Assembly: GCA_039188975.1 (NCBI GenBank)
Contig: JBCCYT010000001.1
Location: forward strand, 1 to 64,000
Origin: UBA11606 sp039188975
GTDB lineage: Bacteria > Actinomycetota > Acidimicrobiia > Acidimicrobiales > Aldehydirespiratoraceae
Length of the DNA: 64,000 nt
Reading direction: 5' to 3'
Shown here piece after piece: positions 1 to 8,901 of the stretch. The position numbers and the translations under genes were made by a program. The notes below the pieces were generated by a model that was not told the origin of the DNA, did no database searches, and worked only from the letters and a program-made list of their open reading frames with translations. Each line of letters opens with the position of its first letter. Position 1 is the first letter of the stretch.

Positions 1-1260
1 CGCGTCGAGCTCTTCGAGGAGGGTGACCCCGTCTCGGATCGCCCGGGCTTCGGGTGGGTCAACAAACGGGAACGACTCGGCGTCACCCAGCCCGAGCGAG
101 GCCATGCGCAACACGACTGAGGCCAGGTTCGTGCGTTGGACCTCGGGCTCGGTGAATTCGGGGCGATTCAGGAAGCCGTCTTCGTCATAGAGCCGGATCG
201 CGACGCCGGGCCCGAGCCGACCGCAGCGGCCTGATCGTTGGTCGGCCGAGGCCTGGGAAATGTTCTCGATCGGAAGCCGTTGGACCTTGGTGCGCCGGTT
301 GAAACGAGAGATCCGAGCGGTGCCCGTGTCGATGACGGCATGAATGCCGGGGACGGTCAGCGATGTCTCGGCGACATTGGTCGACAAGATGATGCGGCGA
401 CCCTTGTGGGTCTGGAAGATGCGCTGTTGCTCGGCAGGGGAGAGGCGGGCGTAGAGCGGGAGGATCTCGATCTCAGCCATCTTCTTGACCAGATGGTCAC
501 GGGCTTCGTGAATCTCTCGCTCCCCGGGAAGGAAGCAGAGGATGTCGCCGGGCGTTTCGCGAAGAAGCGTGCGGGCAGCGCGCTCGATGCCTTCGGGGAT
601 GTCGAGAACGGGAGCGTCGGGGTCGTCGGGGTCTCCGAGCGGGTGGTAGCGAACCTCGACCGGATACGTGCGTCCGGACACTTCGATGATCGGTGCGTTC
701 GCGAAGTGGGTGGAGAACTTCTCGGTATCGATCGTTGCCGAGGTGATGATCACCTTGAGGTCGTTGCGTCGCTCGATGAGGCGCCGGAGGTATCCGAGGA
801 GGAAATCGATGTTGAGGGTGCGCTCGTGGGCCTCGTCGATGATGATGGTGTCGTAGCGGCGCAGGTCGGGGTCGCGTTGGAGCTCCGCCAGCAAGATGCC
901 GTCGGTCATGGCCTTGATGAGGGTTCGGTCGCTGACTTCGTCGGTGAACCGCACGGTGTAGCCGACGAGCTCACCGACGTTCGTGCCGAGCTCGTCGGCG
1001 ACTCGGGATGCGATGGAACGGGCCGCCAGCCTCCGGGGCTGGGTGTGGCCGATCAACGCGTCAACCCCGCGGCCGAGTTCCAGACAGAACTTCGGTATCT
1101 GCGTCGACTTGCCGGAGCCGGTCTCCCCGGCGATCACGACGACCTGGTGGGCGTGGATGGTGTCGAGGATCTCCTGGCGGCGCTCGACGATTGGAAGCTC
1201 AGCCGGATACGAGATCGCGGGCACGCTGGCGCGACGTTGCTCGACCAGACCGGGACGCAT
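1..1260 (-). CDS. hrpA: DEAH-box ATP-dependent RNA helicase, HrpA/HrpB type (3' end outside window)
   Basis: The leftward frame from an ATG at 1260 stays open to base 1, so 420 codons are present and the C-terminal part is missing. Visible motifs are a Walker A (GETGSGKST, about residues 45-53), a DEAH box (IIDEAHERT, near residue 140), the SAT motif (ITSATIDTEKF) and the helicase C-terminal QRSGRCGR motif. These are the signatures of DEAH/RHA helicases, which use NTP to remodel RNA. Full HrpA proteins are much longer. HrpA rather than HrpB is favoured by the N-terminal motif order but not proved. The start fits a leaderless transcript: TAGCGT lies 7 nt upstream. The gene is divergent from the chemoreceptor gene. 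Confidence 0.88.
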   Translation of the reverse strand, partial: MRPGLVEQRRASVPAISYPAELPIVERRQEILDTIHAHQVVVIAGETGSGKSTQIPKFCLELGRGVDALIGHTQPRRLAARSIASRVADELGTNVGELVGYTVRFTDEVSDRTLIKAMTDGILLAELQRDPDLRRYDTIIIDEAHERTLNIDFLLGYLRRLIERRNDLKVIITSATIDTEKFSTHFANAPIIEVSGRTYPVEVRYHPLGDPDDPDAPVLDIPEGIERAARTLLRETPGDILCFLPGEREIHEARDHLVKKMAEIEILPLYARLSPAEQQRIFQTHKGRRIILSTNVAETSLTVPGIHAVIDTGTARISRFNRRTKVQRLPIENISQASADQRSGRCGRLGPGVAIRLYDEDGFLNRPEFTEPEVQRTNLASVVLRMASLGLGDAESFPFVDPPEARAIRDGVTLLEELDA

Positions 1261-1267
1261 GCCGGCA

Positions 1268-1273
1268 ACGCTA
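1268..1273 (-). promoter_or_regulatory. -10 hexamer TAGCGT for the hrpA-type gene (leaderless)
   Basis: TAGCGT reads leftwards with a 7-nt spacer to the ATG at 1260. This matches the TA(C/G)NNT-N6-8-start pattern seen at about 19 other starts in the window. No clear -35 box was recognised. Confidence 0.5.
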
Positions 1274-1388
1274 TGCGTGCTTTGGCTCCTATCGGGTGAA
1301 TTTCATCGCACCGTCGAGGCCTCAACTGAGGTGTCGTGGTGCCGAGACTGGCCCGAAGCGTATCGGTCGATCGAAAGTAGAAACAGCG

Positions 1389-3380
1389 ATGCGAGAGCCG
1401 AGTTCGGTCGGTCGGCGGCGTTCGTCCGTGCAGTGGAAGCTCGTCGGACTGGTGTTCATTGCGGTGCTGCTCTCGACCGTTGTCCTGACGGTCAACGGCG
1501 TCGGGGTGACCAGCACCGCCCTCGAGGAGAAGTCGATCCGATCCGCCGAGGCGATCGCCACGCGTGAGGCCAACTTGTTGACCGCACCGATGAGCCGACC
1601 GGCGTCCGACGTCGAGGTGCTGCAGAGCATGCCACCGGTACAGGGGATGTTCCGGGCGGCGGCCAATGACGGCATCGACCCGAACGACGGCAGCCGTCTC
1701 GACCAGTGGCATGCCCGCTACAGCACCATCTTGTCCGTCTTCGCAAGCGGTCGGCCCGACTACACCGCGCTGAAGCTCTACATGGCCGATGGAACGGCGG
1801 CCGTCGCGGTCACCCGAACCGACGACGGTGCCGTTGGCCGAATGGTCGGCGACGAACTCGCAGGTGTGGAACCGAGCGCCGTGTTCTCCGAGGTGCGCGC
1901 CTGGACGGGGGAGGGACCATATGTCTCCGATGTCGACTTCAGTTCCGGGGTGCCCCGGATGTCGGTCGGTGTCCCGATCCTGAACGAGACAACCGGCGAG
2001 GTCGGTTCGGTCTTGATCATCGAGCAGCGTCTCGATGATGTCTTCGGCGACGTGGCCGCCGAGGCGGTCGCTGACTTCCAACAGATCGTCATCGACGACA
2101 AGGGCCAGTACCTCCTGCACCCGGATCCAGCGAAGGTCGGAACCGACGCATCGCTGGACTACGGCGACACGACCGACGCGATCATTGCGCCGAAGGGAGG
2201 CGCACACATCGCCGACGGCCATGTCGTCGCCCACGAACCGGTCGATCTCAGCGGCGTCGAGGGTGGCCGCTACTGGTCCGTCGTCAGTCAGATTCCCACC
2301 GACACCGCGCTCGCGGCGGTCGGTGACTTCCAGCGCGACTCGATCGTCTTGGCGGTCGTCACCTTGCTGATCGCCGCTGCGGCCAGTGCGCTCGTCGCTC
2401 GAAGCCTGATCGCACGTCCGCTCAGCGACACGGCCGAGGGACTCGACGCCGTTGCGGAGGGTGACCTCACCGTGCACTTTCCGGCCCGCTCGACCGATGA
2501 GGTTGGGCAGATGGCGACGGCGTTGAACGCAGCGCTGTCCAGCGTCAGTGACACCTTGGCCAGTGTTGGCGGGGCAGGTGCGAGGCTCGACCAGTCGGCT
2601 GAGGACCTCGCAACGGTGAGTGAGGGTCTCACGTCAGCATCTGCGGAGACCTCGAACCAGGCCAAGGATGTTGCGAGCGCGTCGACACGGATCGCGTCGG
2701 ACTCCGATGCGGTGGAGACCGCGATGGAGAAGATGGAGGCAAGCGTTCGAGAGGTCTCCGGGAACACTGCGTCGGCGGCCAAGATGACCGCGCAGGCGGT
2801 AGAGGCATCTGAGGTGGTCCGCGATCGGATGGAGAAGCTGGACCAGAGCGCGCTCGACATCGGGCAGGCTGTCGAAGCGATCACGTCGATCTCAGAGAAG
2901 ACCAACATGCTTGCGTTGAACGCAACGGTCGAGGCTGCTCGAGTCGGGGAAGCCGGGCGCGGCTTCGCAGTTGTGGCCAACGAGGTCAAGCAGCTCGCGA
3001 GTCAGACGGGAAAGGTCACCGAGGCCATCCAACAACAGGTGGAGACCATTCAGGGAGACGCCCAAGATGCGGTCAGCGCGATCGCAGGCGTCACGGAGTT
3101 GATCGAGCAGGTCAACGCCATCTCGACGACGATCGCCGGCGCAGTCGACGAGCAGAACGCCACGGCCTCGGAGGTCTCTCGGTCGATCCGTTCGGTGACC
3201 GAAGGAACCCAGCGGATCTCGGATCGAATCAACATCGTCGCCGAGACGGCCGAGACCACCAACACCGGCGCCACCGATGCCGCGACAGCCGCTGCTGAAC
3301 TGTCCCGTCTGGCGCGAGAGCTCAACGAACTCCTCGCCCGCTTCCAGATCGCGAATGAGGACAAACTCGCGCGGGTCTGA
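1389..3380 (+). CDS. methyl-accepting chemotaxis protein with extracytoplasmic Cache domain
   Basis: This is a 663-residue transmembrane chemoreceptor that would signal to CheA/CheW. A first membrane segment lies near residues 17-38, followed by a periplasmic/extracellular Cache-like sensor (about 40-315), a second membrane segment (about 318-340), a HAMP domain (about 340-392) and a long cytoplasmic coiled coil. The conserved hairpin tip (NMLALNATVEAAR...GEAGRGFAVVANEVKQLA) lies near residue 505. The ATG at 1389 was chosen because the positively charged N-terminus and first membrane helix follow directly; upstream in-frame codons overlap the divergent hrpA promoter region. No other chemotaxis or flagellar gene is in the window, so it is an isolated receptor. 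The ligand is unknown. Confidence 0.93.
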   Translation: MREPSSVGRRRSSVQWKLVGLVFIAVLLSTVVLTVNGVGVTSTALEEKSIRSAEAIATREANLLTAPMSRPASDVEVLQSMPPVQGMFRAAANDGIDPNDGSRLDQWHARYSTILSVFASGRPDYTALKLYMADGTAAVAVTRTDDGAVGRMVGDELAGVEPSAVFSEVRAWTGEGPYVSDVDFSSGVPRMSVGVPILNETTGEVGSVLIIEQRLDDVFGDVAAEAVADFQQIVIDDKGQYLLHPDPAKVGTDASLDYGDTTDAIIAPKGGAHIADGHVVAHEPVDLSGVEGGRYWSVVSQIPTDTALAAVGDFQRDSIVLAVVTLLIAAAASALVARSLIARPLSDTAEGLDAVAEGDLTVHFPARSTDEVGQMATALNAALSSVSDTLASVGGAGARLDQSAEDLATVSEGLTSASAETSNQAKDVASASTRIASDSDAVETAMEKMEASVREVSGNTASAAKMTAQAVEASEVVRDRMEKLDQSALDIGQAVEAITSISEKTNMLALNATVEAARVGEAGRGFAVVANEVKQLASQTGKVTEAIQQQVETIQGDAQDAVSAIAGVTELIEQVNAISTTIAGAVDEQNATASEVSRSIRSVTEGTQRISDRINIVAETAETTNTGATDAATAAAELSRLARELNELLARFQIANEDKLARV

Positions 3381-3394
3381 TCAGCGAGACCGGC

Positions 3395-4057
3395 TCACGT
3401 TTCGTCGCTGAGCGGCGACGTGAACATCGCCGAGCAGGCTTCCCAGCCGACGATCTCGACCGCTGAGCGGTCGGGTCGGGTGTCCCAATCGGCGCGATCG
3501 AGACGGAAGTTGACTTCCTCCCCGGGCTCGTCTCCGAAGAGGAAGGGGTAACGGCCGTTCTCGCGGTAGCCGAGGCTCTGGGTGACCTTGATCGATCGTT
3601 CGGTGGACTGGCGGGCCGCGCTGGTCGCCGTCGCCGCGTTGAGGCAAGTGAACCCGAAGGCAAGGACGGCACCGCGCATCTCTTTGCCGAAGCCGCGACC
3701 CTGCGCGCGTCGGGTCAGCCAGGAGCCAGTGCTGAACGTGCGGAGAGCCAGGAAATCCCGGGCACCAACACCTTGCGTCCCGATGACCGTGCCGTCAGCG
3801 ACCACGATGAACGGCAGATTGAACGAGTCGGGGGTGACACCGGCGCGGGCCCGCCAATGAAACTGGAGCGCCCGCCATGTTCGCACCGGGTCGGGCTGGA
3901 GGTACCAGGTCGTGGCAAACGGGTAGGGCTCGTCACCGAGGATGCCGTCGTTGATGGCATCGACGAGCCCGACGAGGTCGTCGTCGGTTGCGAGGCGGAG
4001 TTCGAGCCGTTCGGTCCGCAACCGAAGTCCAAAGAGGGGCCAGAGATCCGCGTTCAT
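3395..4057 (-). CDS. GNAT family N-acetyltransferase, RimJ/RimL type
   Basis: A 220-residue protein with the pattern of RimJ/RimL-like acetyltransferases: RTERLELRLATDDDLVGLVDAI at the N-terminus, a GTQGVG strand, the acetyl-CoA pyrophosphate loop region (TRRAQGRGFGKEMRGAVL) and a final SLGYRENGRYPF strand. It is expected to transfer an acetyl group from acetyl-CoA to an amine; the substrate cannot be read from sequence. The ATG at 4057 is preceded at 6 nt by TACCGT, which suggests a leaderless mRNA. It converges on the chemoreceptor gene with 14 bp between stops and diverges from purL. Confidence 0.85.
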   Translation of the reverse strand: MNADLWPLFGLRLRTERLELRLATDDDLVGLVDAINDGILGDEPYPFATTWYLQPDPVRTWRALQFHWRARAGVTPDSFNLPFIVVADGTVIGTQGVGARDFLALRTFSTGSWLTRRAQGRGFGKEMRGAVLAFGFTCLNAATATSAARQSTERSIKVTQSLGYRENGRYPFLFGDEPGEEVNFRLDRADWDTRPDRSAVEIVGWEACSAMFTSPLSDET

Positions 4058-4063
4058 GCCGCG

Positions 4064-4069
4064 ACGGTA
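4064..4069 (-). promoter_or_regulatory. -10 hexamer TACCGT for the GNAT gene (leaderless)
   Basis: TACCGT in the leftward direction ends 6 nt before the ATG at 4057. It belongs to the shared leaderless promoter pattern. Confidence 0.5.
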
Positions 4070-4222
4070 CGAAACCTGGCGGACGCTCGCCGAGGGTTTC
4101 GCAGCTCAGCGTTGGTCTTGTCCGACGCCCGGCTGCGTGCCCTTGGGGCCGCCGACGCGACTGCCTGGCTCGGTGGCCTGTGGAAAGCGGCCGAAAGCCG
4201 TCCGCGCGGAAGGCCGCCCGTC

Positions 4223-4228
4223 TAGGTT
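4223..4228 (+). promoter_or_regulatory. -10 hexamer TAGGTT for purL (leaderless)
   Basis: TAGGTT ends 7 nt before the ATG at 4236. No Shine-Dalgarno sequence fits between them, so purL translation probably begins on the 5' end of the mRNA. This leaves no room for an untranslated purine riboswitch between TSS and start. Confidence 0.55.
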
Positions 4229-4235
4229 CCAGACC

Positions 4236-7088
4236 ATGACCGTGCGTATCGACGTCACCGCCCCAGACGACCCGCGAGGGGCGTCGGTGGTCGCCAATGC
4301 CCCGCTGGTCGGGGTGGCTGGTTTGACGGCGTGTCGAGTGACCCGGGTCCACCATGTCGACGGTGGGTTGAGCCCTGAGCAGATCGAGCAGCTTGCAACC
4401 GGCGTGCTGATCGATCCGGTCGTCGACTCGGCCGTGATCGACGGCGTCACGGCGGCTGAGGGCCGGGTCGTCGAGGTGGCGCTGATGCCGGGCGCAACCG
4501 ACCCCGAGGCCCGTGAGTTGGAACAGGCGGCGGCCAATCTCGGGCTGCCGGAGATTCGTGTCGTGACCGCTCGCCGGTATGACCTGATCGGCGACCTGTC
4601 GGACACCGACGTGGCCACGTTGACTCGGCGGCTGCTGGCAAACGACACGATCGAGATTTCGACCGAAGGCGAACTGCCGGCCGAGTTTGCTGGCGCTGCC
4701 GAAGCCGACGTTCGTGTCGACGACGTGCCGCTTGCGGACCTGTCCGACGACGAACTGCTGCGGCTGTCGAAAGACCGCGTGTTGTCGCTCGACCTCACCG
4801 AGATGCGCACGATCCAGTCTCACTTCGAGGGTGAGGGGCGAGCCCCGACCGATGCCGAGCTCGAAACGCTCGCCCAGACATGGTCAGAACACTGTGTCCA
4901 CAAGACATTTCGGGCCAAGATCGACCTCACCCACACGGCTGCTGACGGCACCGTCACGATCTCTCAGCACGACGGCCTGCTGCCGGCGCTTCGGGAGGTC
5001 ACCGAGGAGCTGAACCCGCCGTGGTTGCGGTCGGCGTTCGTCGACGACGCCGGCATCGTCGCCTTCGACGACGAGTATGACGTGGCGTTCAAGGTCGAAA
5101 CGCACAACCACCCGTCTGCACTCGAGCCGTTCGGCGGCGCAAACACCGGTGTCGGCGGTGTCGTCCGCGATGTGATCGGGGTGTCGGCTCGCCCGATCGC
5201 CTGCACCGACGTGTTGTGTTTCGGACCTGCCGACCTCCCGGACGAGGAACTTCCCACGGGTGTATTGCACCCTCGTCGGATTCGGGATGGCGTGGTGGCC
5301 GGCATCGGTGACTATGGCAACAAGCTCGGGTTGCCGACCGTCAACGGTGCGGTGCTGTACGACGCGGGTTACGTGGGCAACCCGCTCGTGTATTGCGGCG
5401 CCCTCGGGATCTTGCCGCACGGATCGCACCCGACCGAACCGCAGGTCGGCGACCGCATCATCAGCCTCGGCGGACGGGTCGGGCGCGACGGCATTCATGG
5501 GGCCACGTTCTCGTCGGCCGGCATGGACGCATCGACGGTCGATCATGTCGGCTCTGCGGTGCAGATCGGTGACCCGATCACCGAGAAGGGTCTGATCGAA
5601 GTCATCGAACGAGCCCGCGACGCCCAGCTGTACAACGCCATCACCGACTGCGGGGCTGGTGGGTTCTCGTCGTCGGTTGGGGAGATGGGGGAGGACCTCG
5701 GCGTCGATGTCGACTTGTCGGTCGTGCCGTTGAAGTACCCCGGTCTGCAGCCGTGGGAGATCTGGATCAGCGAAGCGCAAGAACGCATCGTGATCGCTGT
5801 CCCGCCGGCCAAGCTCGACGAGCTGCGGGCCCTGTGTGATGCCTGGGACGTCGAACTCACCGACCTCGGTCGCTTCACTGGCGATCAGCGCCTCGTCGTG
5901 CGTCACGGTCGAACCGAGGTGGTTGACATGCCGATGGCGTTCCTGCACGACGGCATTCCCCGCCAAGAGCTCGTCGGTGCATGGTCCGATCCCGCTCCAG
6001 CCGAGGTGCGGGTGCCTGACCTCGATGCGTCGCACCTGTTGCGCCTGTTGGCCCACCCCAACGTGGCATCGAAGGAAGACATCATCCGGCGCTATGACCA
6101 TGAGGTGCGGGGTGGCACGGTCGTGCGTCCCTATGTCGGACCCCAGGCTGACGGCCCCGCCGATGCGGCGGTACTCAAGCCGCTCGGGACTCCAGGTACG
6201 ACTGCGGTGGTGCTGAGCAATGGCATCTGCCCGGCGGTGGGGCGCCACGACCCGTATGCGATGGCGCTGCTGGCGATGGACGAAGCGGTTCGCAATCTCG
6301 TCGCGGTCGGCGGCGATCCCGATCAGGTCGCGGTGCTCGACAACTTCTGCTGGGGGGACCCGACCAAGCCCGACCGGCTCGGTTCGCTCGTACGGGCCGT
6401 GCAGGGCTGTACCGACGGGGCCCGTCGGTATCGAATGCCCTTCATCTCGGGCAAGGACAGCCTGTTCAACGAATTCGATGGTCAGGCCATCCCGGGCACG
6501 CTGTTGATCTCCGCGCTCGGCCTCGTCCCCGACCTGCACCGTGCGATCGACTCCGCCGGCATGTCACCGGGCGATGATCTGTGGCTCGTCGGTGAACATC
6601 AGGGTGCGCTCGGCGGTTCGTTGGCTTCTGATGAGTTCGCACTCGGTGCGACCGAGGTCCCGACCCCGCTCGACGATCCGCTTCCGCGCTACCGGGCGGT
6701 GTATCAGGCGATTGCGGCCGGGGTGATCACGGCCGCCCACGACTGCTCCGACGGAGGTCTGGCGGTCGCAGTGGCTGAGATGGCGATCGCGGCTCGACAG
6801 GGCGTGTCGGTTGTGGTGCCAGTCGACGGTCTTGATCCGTTCTCAGCCCTCGTCAACGAAGCCCCCGGTCGGATCGTGCTGGCGTCGGCCCCTGGCAACC
6901 GGGACGCAGTCGACGCGATGCTCGGGGAGCACGGCCGCCGGCTGGGCGAGGTCACCGGCAGCGATCGCGTCGCTTTTCGAGTACCCGACAATCTGATCGG
7001 CGAGGGGATCGAGCGTCTCGGCCTCGAGCTGGTCGACCTTGCGCTCGATGATGCCGTGGCGGCGAACACCCAAGGAGTTGTCCGATGA
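4236..7088 (+). CDS. purL: phosphoribosylformylglycinamidine synthase, PurS-like/PurL fusion
   Basis: The 950-residue protein is the FGAM synthetase catalytic subunit, which converts FGAR, ATP and ammonia (from PurQ) to FGAM. The PurL core begins near residue 165 and shows TWSEHCVHKTF (about 215), VETHNHPSALEPFGGANTGVGG-type ATP/FGAR residues (about 287) and FISGKDSLFNEF. About 150 residues precede the core. They look like two PurS-type repeats, the second clearest (VVEVALMPGATDPEARELEQ...NLGLPEIRVVTARRY). Small PurL is usually about 740 residues with separate PurS; no separate purS is present, consistent with a fusion. It starts the purLQC cluster and overlaps purQ by ATGA. Confidence 0.95.
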   Translation: MTVRIDVTAPDDPRGASVVANAPLVGVAGLTACRVTRVHHVDGGLSPEQIEQLATGVLIDPVVDSAVIDGVTAAEGRVVEVALMPGATDPEARELEQAAANLGLPEIRVVTARRYDLIGDLSDTDVATLTRRLLANDTIEISTEGELPAEFAGAAEADVRVDDVPLADLSDDELLRLSKDRVLSLDLTEMRTIQSHFEGEGRAPTDAELETLAQTWSEHCVHKTFRAKIDLTHTAADGTVTISQHDGLLPALREVTEELNPPWLRSAFVDDAGIVAFDDEYDVAFKVETHNHPSALEPFGGANTGVGGVVRDVIGVSARPIACTDVLCFGPADLPDEELPTGVLHPRRIRDGVVAGIGDYGNKLGLPTVNGAVLYDAGYVGNPLVYCGALGILPHGSHPTEPQVGDRIISLGGRVGRDGIHGATFSSAGMDASTVDHVGSAVQIGDPITEKGLIEVIERARDAQLYNAITDCGAGGFSSSVGEMGEDLGVDVDLSVVPLKYPGLQPWEIWISEAQERIVIAVPPAKLDELRALCDAWDVELTDLGRFTGDQRLVVRHGRTEVVDMPMAFLHDGIPRQELVGAWSDPAPAEVRVPDLDASHLLRLLAHPNVASKEDIIRRYDHEVRGGTVVRPYVGPQADGPADAAVLKPLGTPGTTAVVLSNGICPAVGRHDPYAMALLAMDEAVRNLVAVGGDPDQVAVLDNFCWGDPTKPDRLGSLVRAVQGCTDGARRYRMPFISGKDSLFNEFDGQAIPGTLLISALGLVPDLHRAIDSAGMSPGDDLWLVGEHQGALGGSLASDEFALGATEVPTPLDDPLPRYRAVYQAIAAGVITAAHDCSDGGLAVAVAEMAIAARQGVSVVVPVDGLDPFSALVNEAPGRIVLASAPGNRDAVDAMLGEHGRRLGEVTGSDRVAFRVPDNLIGEGIERLGLELVDLALDDAVAANTQGVVR

Positions 7089-7873
7089 GCGCACCGCCGA
7101 TCCTGATCCCGCACGCTTCGGGAACGAACCGCGACCTCGAAGCGGCGCAGGCCATCGAGCTGGCGGGTGGCAATCCGACGATCGCGCACGTCAACGAGCT
7201 CCGCAGCGGTGCGGTGAAGATCGCCGATCACGCCGCGATCTTGTTGCCCGGCGGCTTCAGCTATGGCGACGCGCTGGGCGCGGGTGGACGGCTGGCGTTG
7301 GAACTCCGAACCTGGTTCGCCGCGGAGCTCGCCGCGGCCGCCGACGCAGGGACGCCGATGCTGGGTATCTGCAACGGTTTTCAGGTGCTGGTGAAGGCGG
7401 GGCTGTTGCCGGGTCCGATTGATTCGCCTCGCTCGGTCACGTTGACCGAGAACGCGGAGGGCCGCTTCGAGTGCCGCTGGGTGACCCTCAGGGTTGAGCC
7501 ATCGTGTCGATCGGGTTGGCTCGGCGCCGTCGGCGGCTCGACGATCCGATGCCCCATCGCGCATGGGGAAGGCCGGGTGGCGGTCACCGACGATGGCACT
7601 GCGGCACGGCTCGAGGATGGGCTCGTTGCCTTTCGCTACCTCGCCGATGGCGCAGCACCGACCTCCGATGATCCCGTTGCGGCCGGCGGCGTGTATCCGG
7701 CGAATCCGAACGGGTCGGTCAACGACATCGCGGGCATCTGTGATGATGGGGGCAACATCGTCGGACTGATGCCGCATCCCGAAGATCATGTGCTCGCCTG
7801 GCAGCGTCCCTCGGGCCCGGAAGGCGGCTCGGGTCTGGCGCTGTTCGAAGCCTTCGTGGCCGCGGCCCGATGA
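7085..7873 (+). CDS. purQ: phosphoribosylformylglycinamidine synthase glutaminase subunit
   Basis: A 262-residue class I glutamine amidotransferase that hydrolyses glutamine and delivers ammonia to PurL. The nucleophile is Cys96 in the GICNGFQVL elbow; the partner His and Glu are in MPHPED near residue 230. LLPGGFSYGDALGAG is the oxyanion and PurL-contact strand. It is somewhat longer than typical 220-230 residue PurQ proteins. The start overlaps the purL stop (ATGA), and the purC start overlaps its own stop, so the three subunits are translationally coupled. Confidence 0.95.
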   Translation: MSAPPILIPHASGTNRDLEAAQAIELAGGNPTIAHVNELRSGAVKIADHAAILLPGGFSYGDALGAGGRLALELRTWFAAELAAAADAGTPMLGICNGFQVLVKAGLLPGPIDSPRSVTLTENAEGRFECRWVTLRVEPSCRSGWLGAVGGSTIRCPIAHGEGRVAVTDDGTAARLEDGLVAFRYLADGAAPTSDDPVAAGGVYPANPNGSVNDIAGICDDGGNIVGLMPHPEDHVLAWQRPSGPEGGSGLALFEAFVAAAR

Positions 7874-8841
7874 TGCTCGACCTCACCCCGGCCCTCGAGC
7901 AGCCTTTCACCGGTATCGATGCGGCTGCGGTTGCTGATCTCGGACCGGTGATCACCGGGAAGGTGCGAGACATCGTCGACCTCGGCGACACGCTGGCGTT
8001 GATCGCCACCGATCGCATCTCGGCGTTCGACCATGTGCTCGGCACCGTGCCCTATCGAGGGCAGGTGCTCAACCAGCTCGCCGCGTGGTGGTTCGAACAG
8101 ATCGCCGACCTCGTGCCGTCCCACGTGGTGTCGGTGCCCGACGCGAATGTCACGATCGGCACGAAGTGCACGACGCTCCCGGTCGAGGTCGTGGTGCGTG
8201 GTCAGCTGTCGGGTTCGACGTCGACCGCGCTGTGGACCCAGTACGACGCCGGGGCCCGGACGATCTACGGCCTCGACTTTCCCGACGGCATGCGAAAGAA
8301 CGATCCGCTGCCCACGGCCATCATCACGCCGACCACGAAGGCCGAGCAGGGCGGCCACGACGAACCGATCACCGAGCTCGAGATCGTCGAACGAGGCATC
8401 GTCGACGCCGATCTGTGGGAACAGACCCGCACCGTCGCGCTCGAGATCTTCGAGCGTGGCCGCCAGGTCGCCGCCGAGGCCGGACTCGTACTTGTCGACA
8501 CGAAGTACGAGTTCGGGCTCGATGCCGAGGGCGTACTGACGATCATCGACGAGGTTCACACGCCCGACTCGTCTCGCTACTGGCGAGCCTCCACTGTCGA
8601 GGAACGCCGGGCGGCGGGGGAGGAGCCGGAGAACCTCGACAAGGAGTACGTGCGGCTCGCCTATGTCCGAGACGGCTACGACCCTGCCGGTGGCAGCGAT
8701 CCGTGGCCGCTTCCGCGGCAGCTCGCGATCGAAGCTGCGGGTGTGTACCAGGAGACGTATGCCGCGCTCACTGGACGGGTGTTCGCACCCGCCGCCTACC
8801 CGGCCGCAGAACGGGTGACCAACGCGTTGCTCGCTTTGTAG
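7870..8841 (+). CDS. purC: phosphoribosylaminoimidazole-succinocarboxamide synthase
   Basis: SAICAR synthetase, 323 residues, joins CAIR and aspartate with ATP. It is the long form seen in actinobacteria and yeasts. Motifs include GKVRDIVDLGDTLALIATDRISAFD at the N-terminus, PVEVVVRGQLSGSTS, and IDEVHTPDSSRYW. It overlaps the purQ stop. The last codons and the TAG stop lie inside the first unit of an 18-bp repeat array that extends to 8895. Confidence 0.95.
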   Translation: MMLDLTPALEQPFTGIDAAAVADLGPVITGKVRDIVDLGDTLALIATDRISAFDHVLGTVPYRGQVLNQLAAWWFEQIADLVPSHVVSVPDANVTIGTKCTTLPVEVVVRGQLSGSTSTALWTQYDAGARTIYGLDFPDGMRKNDPLPTAIITPTTKAEQGGHDEPITELEIVERGIVDADLWEQTRTVALEIFERGRQVAAEAGLVLVDTKYEFGLDAEGVLTIIDEVHTPDSSRYWRASTVEERRAAGEEPENLDKEYVRLAYVRDGYDPAGGSDPWPLPRQLAIEAAGVYQETYAALTGRVFAPAAYPAAERVTNALLAL

Positions 8842-8895
8842 GAAGGGCTTGCGTTGTAGCGAGGGCTTGCTTTGTAGCAAACGTGTTGCTACAAA
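8833..8895 (+). promoter_or_regulatory. 18-bp repeat array with perfect inverted repeat: probable GntR operator and promoter
   Basis: Three imperfect 18-bp units start at 8833, 8851 and 8869 with a common core GC(T/G)TTGTAG. The third unit faces an inverted copy, giving TTTGTAGCAA (8871-8880), a 5-nt loop, and TTGCTACAAA (8886-8895), a perfect 10-bp inverted repeat. A promoter can be read across it: TTGCTT (8867-8872), 17-bp spacer, TACAAA (8890-8895), then 6 nt to the ATG at 8902. The linked GntR-family gene suggests autoregulation by occlusion of this promoter. Repeat and promoter are seen directly; the regulator assignment is inference. Confidence 0.7.
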
Positions 8896-8901
8896 AGAGA
8901 C

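Noticed and set aside
238..1299. Long rightward open frame opposite the hrpA-type helicase
   Set aside because: It is the complement of the helicase coding sequence; the leftward frame has Walker A, DEAH and C-terminal helicase motifs while the rightward product has no recognisable pattern.
2288..2989. Leftward Ser/Ala-rich open frame inside the chemoreceptor gene
   Set aside because: It is antisense to the conserved MCP signalling domain. High GC content produces long shadow frames.
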